64,000 bases of DNA, taken from positions 62,001-126,000 of the forward strand of contig JBBDWM010000034.1 in the NCBI GenBank assembly GCA_040902845.1, in the 5' to 3' direction. A program made the translations under genes and the position numbers. This DNA is from JALYNX01 sp040902845 (GTDB lineage: Bacteria; Actinomycetota; Acidimicrobiia; Spongiisociales; ZC4RG35). The notes beneath the pieces were generated by a model. It worked only from the letters and a program-made list of their open reading frames with translations, did no database searches and was not told the origin of the DNA. Position 1 is the first letter of the stretch; each line of letters opens with the position of its first letter. Shown one piece after another: positions 40,396 through 49,441 of this stretch.

Positions 40396-41372
40396 GGGTC
40401 GCCGTCACCGGCGGCTCTGGCGTGGTGGGGATGGCTGTGGTGAGACATCTGGTCGATGCCGGCCATGAGGTAAGGGGACTGGCCCGCACGAGAGCGGCCT
40501 CCGACAAGATCGCCGGTCTGGGGGCGGAACCTGTCGCCGGAGATGTCCTCGACACGGAGAGTCTCGCCGGGTTGGTCTCGGGTATGGACCGGGTGTTTCA
40601 TATTGCCGGGGTCAACGAAATGTGCTCGGCCGATCCCGGGCACATGGATCGGGTCAACATCGTCGGAACCATCAACGTGCGTGATGCGTGTCGTGCGGCG
40701 GGTGTGAACCGGCTGATCCACACCTCATCGGCGGTGGCGATCGGTGAGGAAAAGGGCAGCGTCGGCTCGGAGGCGAGCCCGCATCGGGGCTCGTACCTCT
40801 CTCGTTACGAGCGCTCGAAACACATTTCCGAGCAACTCGTCCTCGAAGCTTCGTCTGGGCTCGAGGTCGTTTCTGTCAACCCCTCCTCGGTGCAGGGCCC
40901 GGGCCGGGCTTCGGGGACCGGCAAGCTCATCCTCGACGTCATGCGAGGCAAGCTTCCCTTTCTGGTCGAGACCACGATCTCGATCGTCGACATCGACGAC
41001 TGCGCTCGTGGCCATCTCCTGGCGGCGGACCGGGGACAACCCGGCGAGCGTTATCTGTTGAGCGGTGTCTCGCTGACCATCGGTGAGGCGCTAGCCCTTC
41101 TGACTCGGATCAGCGGGCTGTCCTTCAAACCCCGGTTTCTTCCGGGTTCGGTGGTCTTCGCCCTGGCCGGAGTCGTCGAGATCGGAGCGCGGGCCGTGAG
41201 ACGTCGCCCCCCAGTCTGTCGAGAAATGGTGCGGGTGCTGCGGCATGGGCACCGTTACGACGGCACCAGGGCGACCCGGGAGCTGGGGCTGGGCTACCTC
41301 CCGCTCGAGGACACCGTGCAGCGCACCATCGACTGGTTCCGGGACCAGGGCCTACTCCAAACCGGCCGGTAG
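40392..41372 (+). CDS. Extended SDR, NAD-dependent epimerase/dehydratase family
   Basis: A 326-residue extended short-chain dehydrogenase with Rossmann motif VAVTGGSGVVGMAVVRHLV, a HTSSAVAIG strand, catalytic Tyr in SYLSRYERSKHISEQLVL (YxxxK: Y-ERSK) and the nucleotide-sugar-like VNPSSVQGPG loop. The overall pattern resembles dihydroflavonol-4-reductase-type SDRs. The substrate is unknown. The GTG start overlaps the pgsA stop (GTGA). Confidence 0.85.
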   Translation: MRVAVTGGSGVVGMAVVRHLVDAGHEVRGLARTRAASDKIAGLGAEPVAGDVLDTESLAGLVSGMDRVFHIAGVNEMCSADPGHMDRVNIVGTINVRDACRAAGVNRLIHTSSAVAIGEEKGSVGSEASPHRGSYLSRYERSKHISEQLVLEASSGLEVVSVNPSSVQGPGRASGTGKLILDVMRGKLPFLVETTISIVDIDDCARGHLLAADRGQPGERYLLSGVSLTIGEALALLTRISGLSFKPRFLPGSVVFALAGVVEIGARAVRRRPPVCREMVRVLRHGHRYDGTRATRELGLGYLPLEDTVQRTIDWFRDQGLLQTGR

Positions 41373-41386
41373 CATCGACCGGCTCG

Positions 41387-44300
41387 ATGCCAGCACCGCT
41401 CGCCCCACTTCTTTCCGCTTGGCGCTCTGCGTCCCTCCCTGACCTCGGGGGCTCCTGGGCCGTGTCCGCGGGGGGGAGGGCCTTTGCCATTGCCGGGCTT
41501 GCCGACCAACTCGAGGAACTGCTCTTGGTCCTGGTGCCGGGTGAGCGCGACGCGGAGGAACTGGCGGACGACGTCGGGCTGTTCCTCGAAGATGTCACGC
41601 TGGCGCCGGCCTGGGAGACCTTGCCCTTCGAGCATGTCTCTCCGAATATCGGGACCATGGCCCGTCGGGCCGCAGCCCGGCACCGTCTCGCCCGGGGTGG
41701 CGGGCCTGCGGTGGTCGTGGCCAGCATCCGCAGTGCGATTCAGCGACTCAGCCCATCGAGTCCTGACCCTCTGACCCTGGCTCGGGGAGACGAAGTCGCC
41801 CTTGACGACCTTGTCCGCGACTTGGCCGATCGCGGCTACTCGAGGACCGATCGGGTCGAGGGCAGGGGTGAGTTTGCGGTCCGCGGCGGGATCGTCGACG
41901 TGTTCCCCGCCCAGGATGAAGAACCGGTTCGCCTCGATTTCTACGGTGACACCGTCGAGGACATCCGAATCATCTCGGTCGCCACCCAGCGCTCCGAGGA
42001 TCCCGTTGATCGGCTGGTCGCCTACCCAGCCCGAGAGGTCCGTCCCGTGGGCTCTCTGGTCGAACACGCCTCTGAGCTGGTCGCCTCCGAACAGTGGGCG
42101 GCATCGACTTGGGATCGGATCGCCCAGGGTCAGCTCTTCCCCGGCATCGAGTCATGGCTGCCATGGCTGGCCGACCCGGTCTCGCTGATCGATGCGATCC
42201 CGGCTGGCGTGCGTCTCGTGGTCGTGGAGCCGTCCCGAGCACTGGACAGGGCACGGGAGCTGATCAAGGAGGAATCCGAGCTGGCCCGGGCTCTCGCCCC
42301 CACCTGGGGAGAACAGGCCCCAGCGGCCGGTGAGCACCCAGCCTTCTTCCTCGACCTCGAGGAGAGACTTCGGGATCGAGCCCATCTTCGAGTCCCTGCG
42401 GCCCCGACCGGCCCCTTCGACCCGATGCTGGAGGTGCGGGGCCTCGATGCAACCCCGGGCGATCCCGAGGCGGTCGCTCGAGGGCTGGGACGGTTGTTGG
42501 AAAGGGAGATCACCACCGTGGTGGCGATGGACGGGGTTGCTGCGGCCGACCGGGTGGCCAGGGCCCTTGGCGAGCACGGGCTGGTGCTCGATCAGCTCGA
42601 CTCGCTCGTGAATCCGAGGGCGGCCATCGTCCCGGTCGGGATCCATCGGGGGTTCGTGGCGCCCGGTCTTAGGGTTGCCGTCCTTGGGGAGCAAGAAATC
42701 GCGGGTAGGCGCCGTGCCCATCGCAGGGTGGGTCGGAGTCGGGCTGCGCTGGCCCACCAGTACCGAGACCTCACCGAGGGTGACTACGTGGTGCATCACC
42801 AGCACGGGATCGGAAGATTTGAGGGCTTGGTGTCGAGGACGATGGTGGGTGTGGAGCGTGACTACCTGATCATCGCCTACGCCGGCGCCGATCGTCTCTA
42901 CGTGCCTGTCGACCAGTTGGCTGCTGTCACCAGGTACACCGGAGGGGAGACTCCCCGGGTGTCCCGGATGGGGGGCAAGGACTGGTCAGACCAGAAGGCG
43001 CGGGTGCGCAAGGCCGTAGCCGCCGTGGCCCAACGCGTGGTCGAGCTGCACCGCCTCCGAGCCGCTGCCGTTGGCCATGCCTATGCACCGGACTCGCCAT
43101 GGCAGACCGAAATGGAGGGCACGTTCCCATACGAGGAGACACCGGATCAGCTCCGCGCCATCGTCGAGGTCAAGTCCGACATGCAGAGCGACAGACCAAT
43201 GGACCGGCTGGTCTTCGGCGATGTCGGCTTTGGCAAGACCGAGGTTGCGATCCGTGCCACTTTCAAGGCGGTCGAGTCCGGGAAGCAGGTGGCTGTGCTG
43301 TGCCCGACGACCCTTCTCGTTCAGCAACATCATCAGACCTTTTCCGAGCGGTTTGCGCCCTATCCGGTGCGGGTCGAGGCCCTCTCCCGCTTCCTCACCC
43401 CCAGACAGCAGGATCGGGTTGTGGCCGCACTGGCCACCGGCGAGGTCGACGTGGTGATCGGGACCCACCGGCTCCTGTCCGAGGACATTCGGTTCAAGGA
43501 GATCGGTCTGCTGGTGATCGATGAGGAGCAACGTTTCGGGGTGACCGCCAAGGACGCCCTCAAGGAGTTGAAGCTGGGGGTGGACGTCCTGACGCTGACC
43601 GCCACCCCGATCCCGCGGACGTTGGAGATGGCCCTGACCGGGATACGCGATGTCTCCCATATCAGGACCGCTCCCGAGGACCGTCATCCGATCCTCACCT
43701 ATGTCGGCCCCTCCGACGATCAGGCGGTGTCGGCCGCCATTCGGCGCGAGCTGCTCCGCGAAGGTCAGGTGTTCTACGTGCACAACCGGGTGCAGTCGAT
43801 CGATCGGGCGGTGGCTCATCTCCGCGAGCTGGTTCCCGACGCCCGGTACGTGGTGGCTCACGGCCAGATGTCCGAGGGTCGACTCGAACAGGTCATGATC
43901 GACTTCTGGAATCGCGAGTACGACGTCATGGTCGCGACCACCATCATCGAATCCGGTCTGGACCTGCCCCAGGTGAACACCCTGATCGTGGAACGTGCCG
44001 ACCTCCTCGGCCTGGCCCAGCTCTATCAACTTCGGGGTCGGGTCGGCCGCTCCAGCCAGCGGGCCTACGCCTATCTGTTTCACCCCCGAGATCGCAGTCT
44101 CACCGAGGAGGCTCATCGCCGTCTCGAGGCGATCGGCGAGGCCACCGACTTGGGCTCGGGATTCCAGCTTGCCTTGAGGGACCTGGAGATCAGGGGAGCG
44201 GGGTCGATTCTCGGCGAAGTCCAGAGCGGGCACATCGCGGCGGTCGGGTTCGAGTTGTACGCCGAGCTGGTTGCGGATGCCGTCTCCGAGCTGGAGGGGA

Positions 44301-44752
44301 GAGTCGTCCCGGCTGAGGCCCGCTCCGAGATCCGGATCGATCTCCCTGTCGACGCCCATCTTCCCGATGCCTACGTCCCTGAGCAAGAGCTTCGCCTCGA
44401 GGCCTACCGACGGCTGGCAAGCACCTCAACGCACCCTGAGGTGGACGACGTTGCAGCTGAATGGGTGGACCGTTTTGGGCCGCTCCCACCTGCCGCCTCG
44501 GCTCTGGTGGAGCTTGCGCGGCTACGGGTCGACGCCTTGAGGGTCGGGCTCGAGGAGATGGTCAAGCTTCGCCACGAGATTCGGATGGGCCCGGTTGACC
44601 TCAAGCCTTCCCAGGAGGTGCGTCTCAAGCGTCTTCAGCCACGTGCGGTGCTCCGCGCCTCGGAGGGCGTCGTCTTCATCCCGACGCCTGCGCCACTCGT
44701 GCCCGGGCTGTCCCGGTTCATCGCCCAAATGTGGCCGGATGGGGATTCCTAG
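41387..44752 (+). CDS. mfd: Transcription-repair coupling factor
   Basis: A 1121-residue Mfd that removes stalled RNA polymerase and recruits UvrA to damaged template strands. In order: UvrB-like N-terminal domain; CarD-like polymerase-interaction domain (LTEGDYVVHHQHGIGRFEGL, from about 460); the translocase with FGDVGFGKTEVAIRATFKAV (Walker A, about 610), DEEQRFG (about 712), LTLTATPIPRTLEMA, ATTIIESGLDLP and QLYQLRGRVGRSSQRAYAYL; and a C-terminal TRCF domain. Length is near the usual 1150. The ATG at 41387 is 14 bp after the epimerase stop. A normal companion of pth in actinobacteria. Confidence 0.96.
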   Translation: MPAPLAPLLSAWRSASLPDLGGSWAVSAGGRAFAIAGLADQLEELLLVLVPGERDAEELADDVGLFLEDVTLAPAWETLPFEHVSPNIGTMARRAAARHRLARGGGPAVVVASIRSAIQRLSPSSPDPLTLARGDEVALDDLVRDLADRGYSRTDRVEGRGEFAVRGGIVDVFPAQDEEPVRLDFYGDTVEDIRIISVATQRSEDPVDRLVAYPAREVRPVGSLVEHASELVASEQWAASTWDRIAQGQLFPGIESWLPWLADPVSLIDAIPAGVRLVVVEPSRALDRARELIKEESELARALAPTWGEQAPAAGEHPAFFLDLEERLRDRAHLRVPAAPTGPFDPMLEVRGLDATPGDPEAVARGLGRLLEREITTVVAMDGVAAADRVARALGEHGLVLDQLDSLVNPRAAIVPVGIHRGFVAPGLRVAVLGEQEIAGRRRAHRRVGRSRAALAHQYRDLTEGDYVVHHQHGIGRFEGLVSRTMVGVERDYLIIAYAGADRLYVPVDQLAAVTRYTGGETPRVSRMGGKDWSDQKARVRKAVAAVAQRVVELHRLRAAAVGHAYAPDSPWQTEMEGTFPYEETPDQLRAIVEVKSDMQSDRPMDRLVFGDVGFGKTEVAIRATFKAVESGKQVAVLCPTTLLVQQHHQTFSERFAPYPVRVEALSRFLTPRQQDRVVAALATGEVDVVIGTHRLLSEDIRFKEIGLLVIDEEQRFGVTAKDALKELKLGVDVLTLTATPIPRTLEMALTGIRDVSHIRTAPEDRHPILTYVGPSDDQAVSAAIRRELLREGQVFYVHNRVQSIDRAVAHLRELVPDARYVVAHGQMSEGRLEQVMIDFWNREYDVMVATTIIESGLDLPQVNTLIVERADLLGLAQLYQLRGRVGRSSQRAYAYLFHPRDRSLTEEAHRRLEAIGEATDLGSGFQLALRDLEIRGAGSILGEVQSGHIAAVGFELYAELVADAVSELEGRVVPAEARSEIRIDLPVDAHLPDAYVPEQELRLEAYRRLASTSTHPEVDDVAAEWVDRFGPLPPAASALVELARLRVDALRVGLEEMVKLRHEIRMGPVDLKPSQEVRLKRLQPRAVLRASEGVVFIPTPAPLVPGLSRFIAQMWPDGDS

Positions 44753-44830
44753 CCCGGTCAGGGGTGCTTCTAGGAGCGTGAAACCTCTACCATCCCCGAA
44801 ACCTTTTTATCCACTCCTGAAGGATCTCCC

Positions 44831-45772
44831 TTGAAAAAACTCTCATCGCTCCTGGTCTTGTGCGCGCTCTCATTTGTGGCCTGTGGGGGCAGCAACGAAG
44901 TGGCGGCCACCGTCGACGGCGTCGACGTGACAGTCGGTGATGTCGAAGCTCTTGTGAGCAAGGTGGAAGACACGACGATCTCCAAGGAGGAGTTCGCCAG
45001 TTTCCTCTCTTTCAACATCGTCCTCGAAATATTCGCCCGCCAGGCGGAAGCCGATTTCGGAATCACTTTCACCGATGAGGAGATCGCCGCTGAGGCGGAT
45101 GAGATCGTGACCATCGAGCTCGCCAAGCTCGCCGAGGGCAAGACACGTGAGGAATTTCTCAAGGAGAACGAGGTCACCGAGCAACTTCTGCAACAGATCG
45201 CCCATCAGTCTCTCATCCAGGCTGGGGTTCTCGATGCGATCAAGGCTGATCTGCAACCTCCCACTCAGGAAGAGATAGACACCCAAAGGACACAGTCTGC
45301 AGCCGATCTCACCCAGGTTTGCGCTGCCCACATCCTGGTGGCGACCGAAGCCGAAGCTCAGGACGTCCTGACCAGACTCGAGGGTGGTGAGGAGTTCGCC
45401 GACCTGGCCGCGGAGCTGTCAACGGACACGGGGAGCGGCGCCCAGGGTGGTGACCTAGGGTGTCAGGCGGCGGGCGGCTACGTCCCAGAGTTCGCCACCG
45501 CCGCATTGGCGGCCGAGTTGGGCGTGGCCACTGACCCGGTCTTGTCAGAGTTCGGCTATCACGTTCTGCTGGTTTCCGAGCGCACCGAGGCCCTGCCAGG
45601 GGAATTGCCAACCGAGGACGAGGTCATCGAATTGCTTCTCAACCAAGCCGCGACCCCAGCATCCAACGACTGGTTTATCGCGGCGGCGTCAGGGGCAGAC
45701 GTCGAGGTCAACGAGAAGTACGGCACCTGGCAGGCCGAGCCCACGCCTGGGGTGGTACCACCAGCCGAGTGA
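44831..45772 (+). CDS. PpiC-type peptidyl-prolyl isomerase lipoprotein
   Basis: A 313-residue PrsA/SurA-like foldase. Signal peptide and lipobox MKKLSSLLVLCALSFVAC (Cys18), an N-terminal chaperone helical region (about 40-150), and a parvulin domain (about 155-255: CAAHILVATEAEAQDVLTRL, DTGSGAQGGDLGCQAAGGYV, FGYHVLLVSER). It assists folding of exported proteins at the outer face of the membrane. The start is TTG at 44831, supported by GAAGGATCT upstream; no ATG or GTG occurs at the right place. It is followed by mazG with a 4-bp overlap. Confidence 0.87.
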   Translation: MKKLSSLLVLCALSFVACGGSNEVAATVDGVDVTVGDVEALVSKVEDTTISKEEFASFLSFNIVLEIFARQAEADFGITFTDEEIAAEADEIVTIELAKLAEGKTREEFLKENEVTEQLLQQIAHQSLIQAGVLDAIKADLQPPTQEEIDTQRTQSAADLTQVCAAHILVATEAEAQDVLTRLEGGEEFADLAAELSTDTGSGAQGGDLGCQAAGGYVPEFATAALAAELGVATDPVLSEFGYHVLLVSERTEALPGELPTEDEVIELLLNQAATPASNDWFIAAASGADVEVNEKYGTWQAEPTPGVVPPAE

Positions 45773-47181
45773 TCGTCGTCACGGGTCTCGGTCCCGGCGA
45801 TCTCGACCGGATCTCGGGCTCGGTTCGGGCCATCCTTCTCGACCCCGAGCGTGCGGTCATCCTGCGCACCAGGCATCACCCTGGGGCCGAACAGCTCGCC
45901 CAACTCCGTGAGGTCATGTTCTGTGACGACCTCTACGAGTCGGCGGACAGGTTCAAGGACGTCTATGCGGACATCGCAGAAAGAGTGCTCACCGCTGCCA
46001 ATACGGCGTCCGTCGTCTACGCGGTCCCGGGAAGCCCAATGGTTGGAGAGTTCGCGGTGCGGAGACTTCTCGAATCGGGTGCCGAGATCGAGTTGATCCC
46101 GGCCGAGTCGTTCGTCGATGCGATCCTGGCCGAGGTCGGTTACGACCCTTTGGACCGTGGGTTGCAGATCCTCAACGGCCACGAGCTTCCCGAGCCCCTG
46201 GTGCTGGACAAGCCCACGATCATCGCCCATCTCGACCGACCCGAGATCCTGGCTGAGGTGGCGGCCCGGGTCGACCGGGTCCTTCCCGAGGGAAGCGTGG
46301 TTCGAGTGCTCGCCGGTCTCGGATCGACCGACGCGGTCAATGCCGAGACGAGCGCTTCCGAGGTCGACTCCTCCCTGGCTGGATTCCGAACCTCGATCTT
46401 CATCGATGCCGAGCCCGGCGGTCTGATTGGCGCGGTGCACACGATGATGAGGCTTCGGGAGGAATGTCCCTGGGATCGGGAGCAGACCCATCAGAGTCTG
46501 ATGAAGAACCTGGTAGAGGAGAGCTATGAGCTGATCGAGGCGGTGGGGCGTCTTCCGGAGGGCGATCCGGACTGGGTTGCTTACGCGCAGGTCGAGGACG
46601 AGTTGGGAGACGTACTCCTTCAGGTCCTGTTCCATGCCGTGATCGCCCGCCAGGCGGGGGCGTTCGACATCGACGATGTGGCCGAGGTGATGCGTCAGAA
46701 GCTGGTGCGCCGTCATCCGCATGTTTTCGGAGAAGTGGTGGTTGGCTCGGCCGAGGAGGTCAAGTCCAATTGGGACCGGATCAAGGAGGAGGAGCGGGGT
46801 GCGGCCGCGGAGTCGGCCCTCGACGGGGTGCCTTCGGGAGTGCCCGCCCTGCACCGGGCTTCCAAGATCCAGAACCGGGCAGCGAAGGTGGGTTTCGATT
46901 GGGAGGAGGCAGCCCAGGTCCTGCCCAAGGTACGTGAGGAGTTGGGCGAGTTGGAAGAGGTCCTGACCGATCCGGTTCATGCCCGGCAGGAATTGGGTGA
47001 TGTCCTGTTTTCGGTCGTCAACCTGGCCCGACACCTGGGGCTCGATCCCGAAATCGCCCTCGGTCAAGCCACCGATCGTTTCGAGGCCAGGTTCCGCCGC
47101 ATGGAGTCCGAGGGGCCACTGGACGCCTTAGACCTCGACGGCCTCAATGCGCGGTGGGACCGGGCGAAAGAAATGGGCTGA
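45769..47181 (+). CDS. mazG: MazG nucleotide pyrophosphohydrolase with N-terminal tetrapyrrole-methylase-like domain
   Basis: A 470-residue YabN-type fusion. Residues about 1-215 are a SAM-dependent tetrapyrrole methylase-like domain (VVTGLGPGDLDRISGSVRAI, VVYAVPGSPMVGE). Two MazG modules follow: REECPWDREQTHQSLMKNLV plus EESYELIEA (about 230-340) and KVREELGELEEVL with QELGDVLFSVVNLARHLGLD (about 380-450), carrying the EExxE and ExxD metal motifs. It hydrolyses NTPs, often aberrant ones, to NMP and pyrophosphate. The GTG start overlaps the foldase stop. Confidence 0.9.
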   Translation: MIVVTGLGPGDLDRISGSVRAILLDPERAVILRTRHHPGAEQLAQLREVMFCDDLYESADRFKDVYADIAERVLTAANTASVVYAVPGSPMVGEFAVRRLLESGAEIELIPAESFVDAILAEVGYDPLDRGLQILNGHELPEPLVLDKPTIIAHLDRPEILAEVAARVDRVLPEGSVVRVLAGLGSTDAVNAETSASEVDSSLAGFRTSIFIDAEPGGLIGAVHTMMRLREECPWDREQTHQSLMKNLVEESYELIEAVGRLPEGDPDWVAYAQVEDELGDVLLQVLFHAVIARQAGAFDIDDVAEVMRQKLVRRHPHVFGEVVVGSAEEVKSNWDRIKEEERGAAAESALDGVPSGVPALHRASKIQNRAAKVGFDWEEAAQVLPKVREELGELEEVLTDPVHARQELGDVLFSVVNLARHLGLDPEIALGQATDRFEARFRRMESEGPLDALDLDGLNARWDRAKEMG

Positions 47182-47253
47182 TCCACGGTCGTCAGAACAA
47201 AACCGGGTCGGTGGTAGCTTGGCGCTGCCGGCCACCCGTCCTCCCACGCACCC

Positions 47254-48534
47254 ATGAACAAGACCACCATCGAGCGGATACACGCACGCCAGGTCCTCGA
47301 CTCCCGGGGTAATCCCACCGTGGAAGCCGAGGTCCTAACCACTGGTGGCGGCTTCGGGAGGGCCATCGTCCCCTCGGGCGCCTCGACCGGGGCCATGGAA
47401 GCCGTCGAGTTGCGTGACGGCGGTGAACGGTGGGGCGGCAAGGGAGTAACCCGGGCCGTGGCCAACATCCGCGATGTCCTCGCCCCGGCGCTGATCGGGG
47501 TGGACGCCACCAGGCAGGAGCACGTCGACCAGGTGATGCTCGATCTCGACGCCACCCCCAATAAGGCAAATCTCGGCGCCAACTCCATCCTCGCCGTCTC
47601 GATGGCGGCGTCACGAGCTGCGGCGGCCACCCTGGGGCTTCCCCTGTACCGCTATCTGGGCGGTCCGGCGGCCAGGACCCTTCCCGTCCCCTGTCTCAAC
47701 GTTCTCAACGGCGGGTCCCACGCCGCCAACTCGGTTGACATCCAAGAGTTCATGGTGGTTCCCGGAGGGTTCCCCTCCTTCTCGGAGGCCCTGCGGGCCG
47801 GGGTGGAGGTCTATCAGGCTCTGAAGAAGGTCATCGGAGGCCGCGGTCTGGGCACCAATGTCGGTGACGAGGGCGGGTTCGCTCCGGACCTACCGACCAA
47901 CGAGTCGGCATTGGAGCTTCTGGTCGAGGCGATCGACGTGGCCGGTTACAAGCTTGGTGACGAGATCGCCCTCGCCCTCGACGTCGCTGCCACCGAAATC
48001 CACCGTGAGGGTCGCTACGAGTTGGACGGTCGCGACCTCACCTCCGAGGACATGGTGGCCTACCTCGTGGACCTCGTGGAGCGATATCCGCTGGTATCGG
48101 TGGAGGATGGGTTGGCCGAGGATGATTGGGAGGGTTGGAAGGAGCTCACCAAGCAAATCGGACGTCGGGTCCAGCTTGTGGGTGACGACTTGTTCGTAAC
48201 CAACGAGGAGTTTTTGCGGAAAGGCATCGCAGAGGGTGCCGCAAACGCCATCCTGATCAAGGTGAATCAGATCGGCTCGATCTCGGAGACCCTCCACACG
48301 ATGGGAACGGCGAGGAACGCCTCCTACGGGATGATGGTGAGTCATCGATCCGGTGAGACCGAAGACAGCTATATCTCCCATCTCGCCGTCGCGACCAACG
48401 CCGGCCAGATCAAGTCAGGTGCCCCGGCGCGGGGGGAACGGACCGCCAAATACAACCAGTTGTTGCGGATAGAGGAGAGTCTTGGAGTCGAGGCCAGGTT
48501 TGCGGGATGGTCGACCTTCCGAAGGTCCCGGTGA
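47254..48534 (+). CDS. eno: Enolase
   Basis: A 426-residue enolase, 2-phosphoglycerate to phosphoenolpyruvate. IHARQVLDSRGNPTVEAEV, PSGASTGAMEAVELRDGG, NVGDEGGFAPDLPTNESALE, metal ligands in LALDVAATE and VSVEDGLAEDDW, catalytic Lys in ANAILIKVNQIGS, and MVSHRSGETED are all intact. ATG 47254 gives the usual N-terminus. A TAGCTT box about 32 bp upstream (47216-47221) may be its promoter. The stop overlaps ftsB by 4 bp, the standard actinobacterial order. Confidence 0.97.
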   Translation: MNKTTIERIHARQVLDSRGNPTVEAEVLTTGGGFGRAIVPSGASTGAMEAVELRDGGERWGGKGVTRAVANIRDVLAPALIGVDATRQEHVDQVMLDLDATPNKANLGANSILAVSMAASRAAAATLGLPLYRYLGGPAARTLPVPCLNVLNGGSHAANSVDIQEFMVVPGGFPSFSEALRAGVEVYQALKKVIGGRGLGTNVGDEGGFAPDLPTNESALELLVEAIDVAGYKLGDEIALALDVAATEIHREGRYELDGRDLTSEDMVAYLVDLVERYPLVSVEDGLAEDDWEGWKELTKQIGRRVQLVGDDLFVTNEEFLRKGIAEGAANAILIKVNQIGSISETLHTMGTARNASYGMMVSHRSGETEDSYISHLAVATNAGQIKSGAPARGERTAKYNQLLRIEESLGVEARFAGWSTFRRSR

Positions 48535-48926
48535 GCATGCGCAGCCGTCCCGGGGTGGCTCTGGTGACGCTCCTCTTCATCTTGATGGGAGCCGCCTTCC
48601 TCACTCAGGTTGTTCCCTATCGGCAGATCCTCGATTCGCGGCGCCAGGTCGAGGCGGCGCGGGATCAACTTGCCTCTCTGGAGGCCGAAAACGAGGTGCT
48701 CTCCGCCGACGCTGACGCTCTCAAGACACCCGAGGAGGTCGAACGGCTGGCGCGGGACAAGTTGGGCTATGTCCGTGAGGGCGAGGTTGCCTACGTCGTG
48801 CTGGACCCGCCGGGAGCCCAGGCATCCCAACCCTTGGCGCCGGAGCTTCCTGAACTACCCGAGCAAACCTGGGTAGACCGGGTCTGGGATTTCCTCACCG
48901 GTGGCGACCTAGATTCAACCGGGTGA
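48531..48926 (+). CDS. ftsB: Septum formation initiator FtsB/DivIC
   Basis: A 131-residue bitopic divisome protein. A short basic N-terminus (MSMRSRPG), one transmembrane helix (about 9-26, VALVTLLFILMGAAFLTQVV), then a coiled coil (ILDSRRQVEAARDQLASLEA followed by ENEVLSADADAL) and the conserved VERLARDKLGYVREGEVAY. FtsB links FtsQ and FtsL in cell division. GTG 48531 overlaps the eno stop (GTGA) and has GAAGG upstream; ATG 48537 is an alternative. An unusual Pro-rich then Trp-containing tail ends the protein. Confidence 0.9.
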   Translation: MSMRSRPGVALVTLLFILMGAAFLTQVVPYRQILDSRRQVEAARDQLASLEAENEVLSADADALKTPEEVERLARDKLGYVREGEVAYVVLDPPGAQASQPLAPELPELPEQTWVDRVWDFLTGGDLDSTG

Positions 48927-49441
48927 CCGGTTTTGATGACCGTGAGGTCATCGAGGCCCAGATTGGACGAACGCTCCGCGCCGATTCGAAAACGGTTTCG
49001 CGATGTCATCTCGGCCTCCCCGTGGTCGTCGAAGTGCCTCCTATCCTCGACGACGGCACCCCATTCCCCACCCTCTATTGGCTTACCTGCCCGCTGGCGA
49101 CGACCCGTATCGGTCGTCTCGAGGGCGCCGGCGGGGTGAAGCGGATGGAGCAAAAGGCGATGGCCGATCCCGAGTTCGGTCGGAGACTCGAGGCAGCCCA
49201 TGATTCGTATGCCGCCAAACGGGACGCTTTGGTTCGTGCCGGGGCGTCACCTGCACCCTCGGGCGGGGTCGGAGGCAGCACCGAAGGGGTGAAATGCCTT
49301 CACGCCCATTACGCCCATACCCGAGCGGGGGAGACCAACCCCGTCGGGGAGTTGGTGGCTTCCTGGATCGAGCCCCTTGATTGTCAGGTGGCATGTGTCG
49401 CGGGCGGAGCGATCAACCCGGCCTGGGTGAGCAACCCATGA
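48923..49441 (+). CDS. DUF501 protein
   Basis: A 172-residue member of DUF501, nearly always found after ftsB in actinobacteria. Conserved segments are VIEAQIGRTLRADSKTVSRC, PFPTLYWLTCPLATTRIGRLEG, HDSYAAKRDALV and GVKCLHAHYAHTRAGETNPVG with clustered Cys and His that could bind a metal. The function is unknown; the fixed position suggests a link to division or envelope growth. The GTG start overlaps the ftsB stop, and its stop overlaps the ppx start. Confidence 0.88.
   Translation: MTGFDDREVIEAQIGRTLRADSKTVSRCHLGLPVVVEVPPILDDGTPFPTLYWLTCPLATTRIGRLEGAGGVKRMEQKAMADPEFGRRLEAAHDSYAAKRDALVRAGASPAPSGGVGGSTEGVKCLHAHYAHTRAGETNPVGELVASWIEPLDCQVACVAGGAINPAWVSNP

Noticed and set aside
42986..44386. 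Long 466-codon frame antisense to mfd
   Set aside because: It is the mirror of a strongly conserved gene; high GC keeps antisense frames open. No family motif and biased composition (many Gly, Asp, Leu, His).
45559..47067. 502-codon frame antisense to the foldase and mazG genes
   Set aside because: Overlaps two confidently assigned genes along its whole length and shows no recognisable domain.
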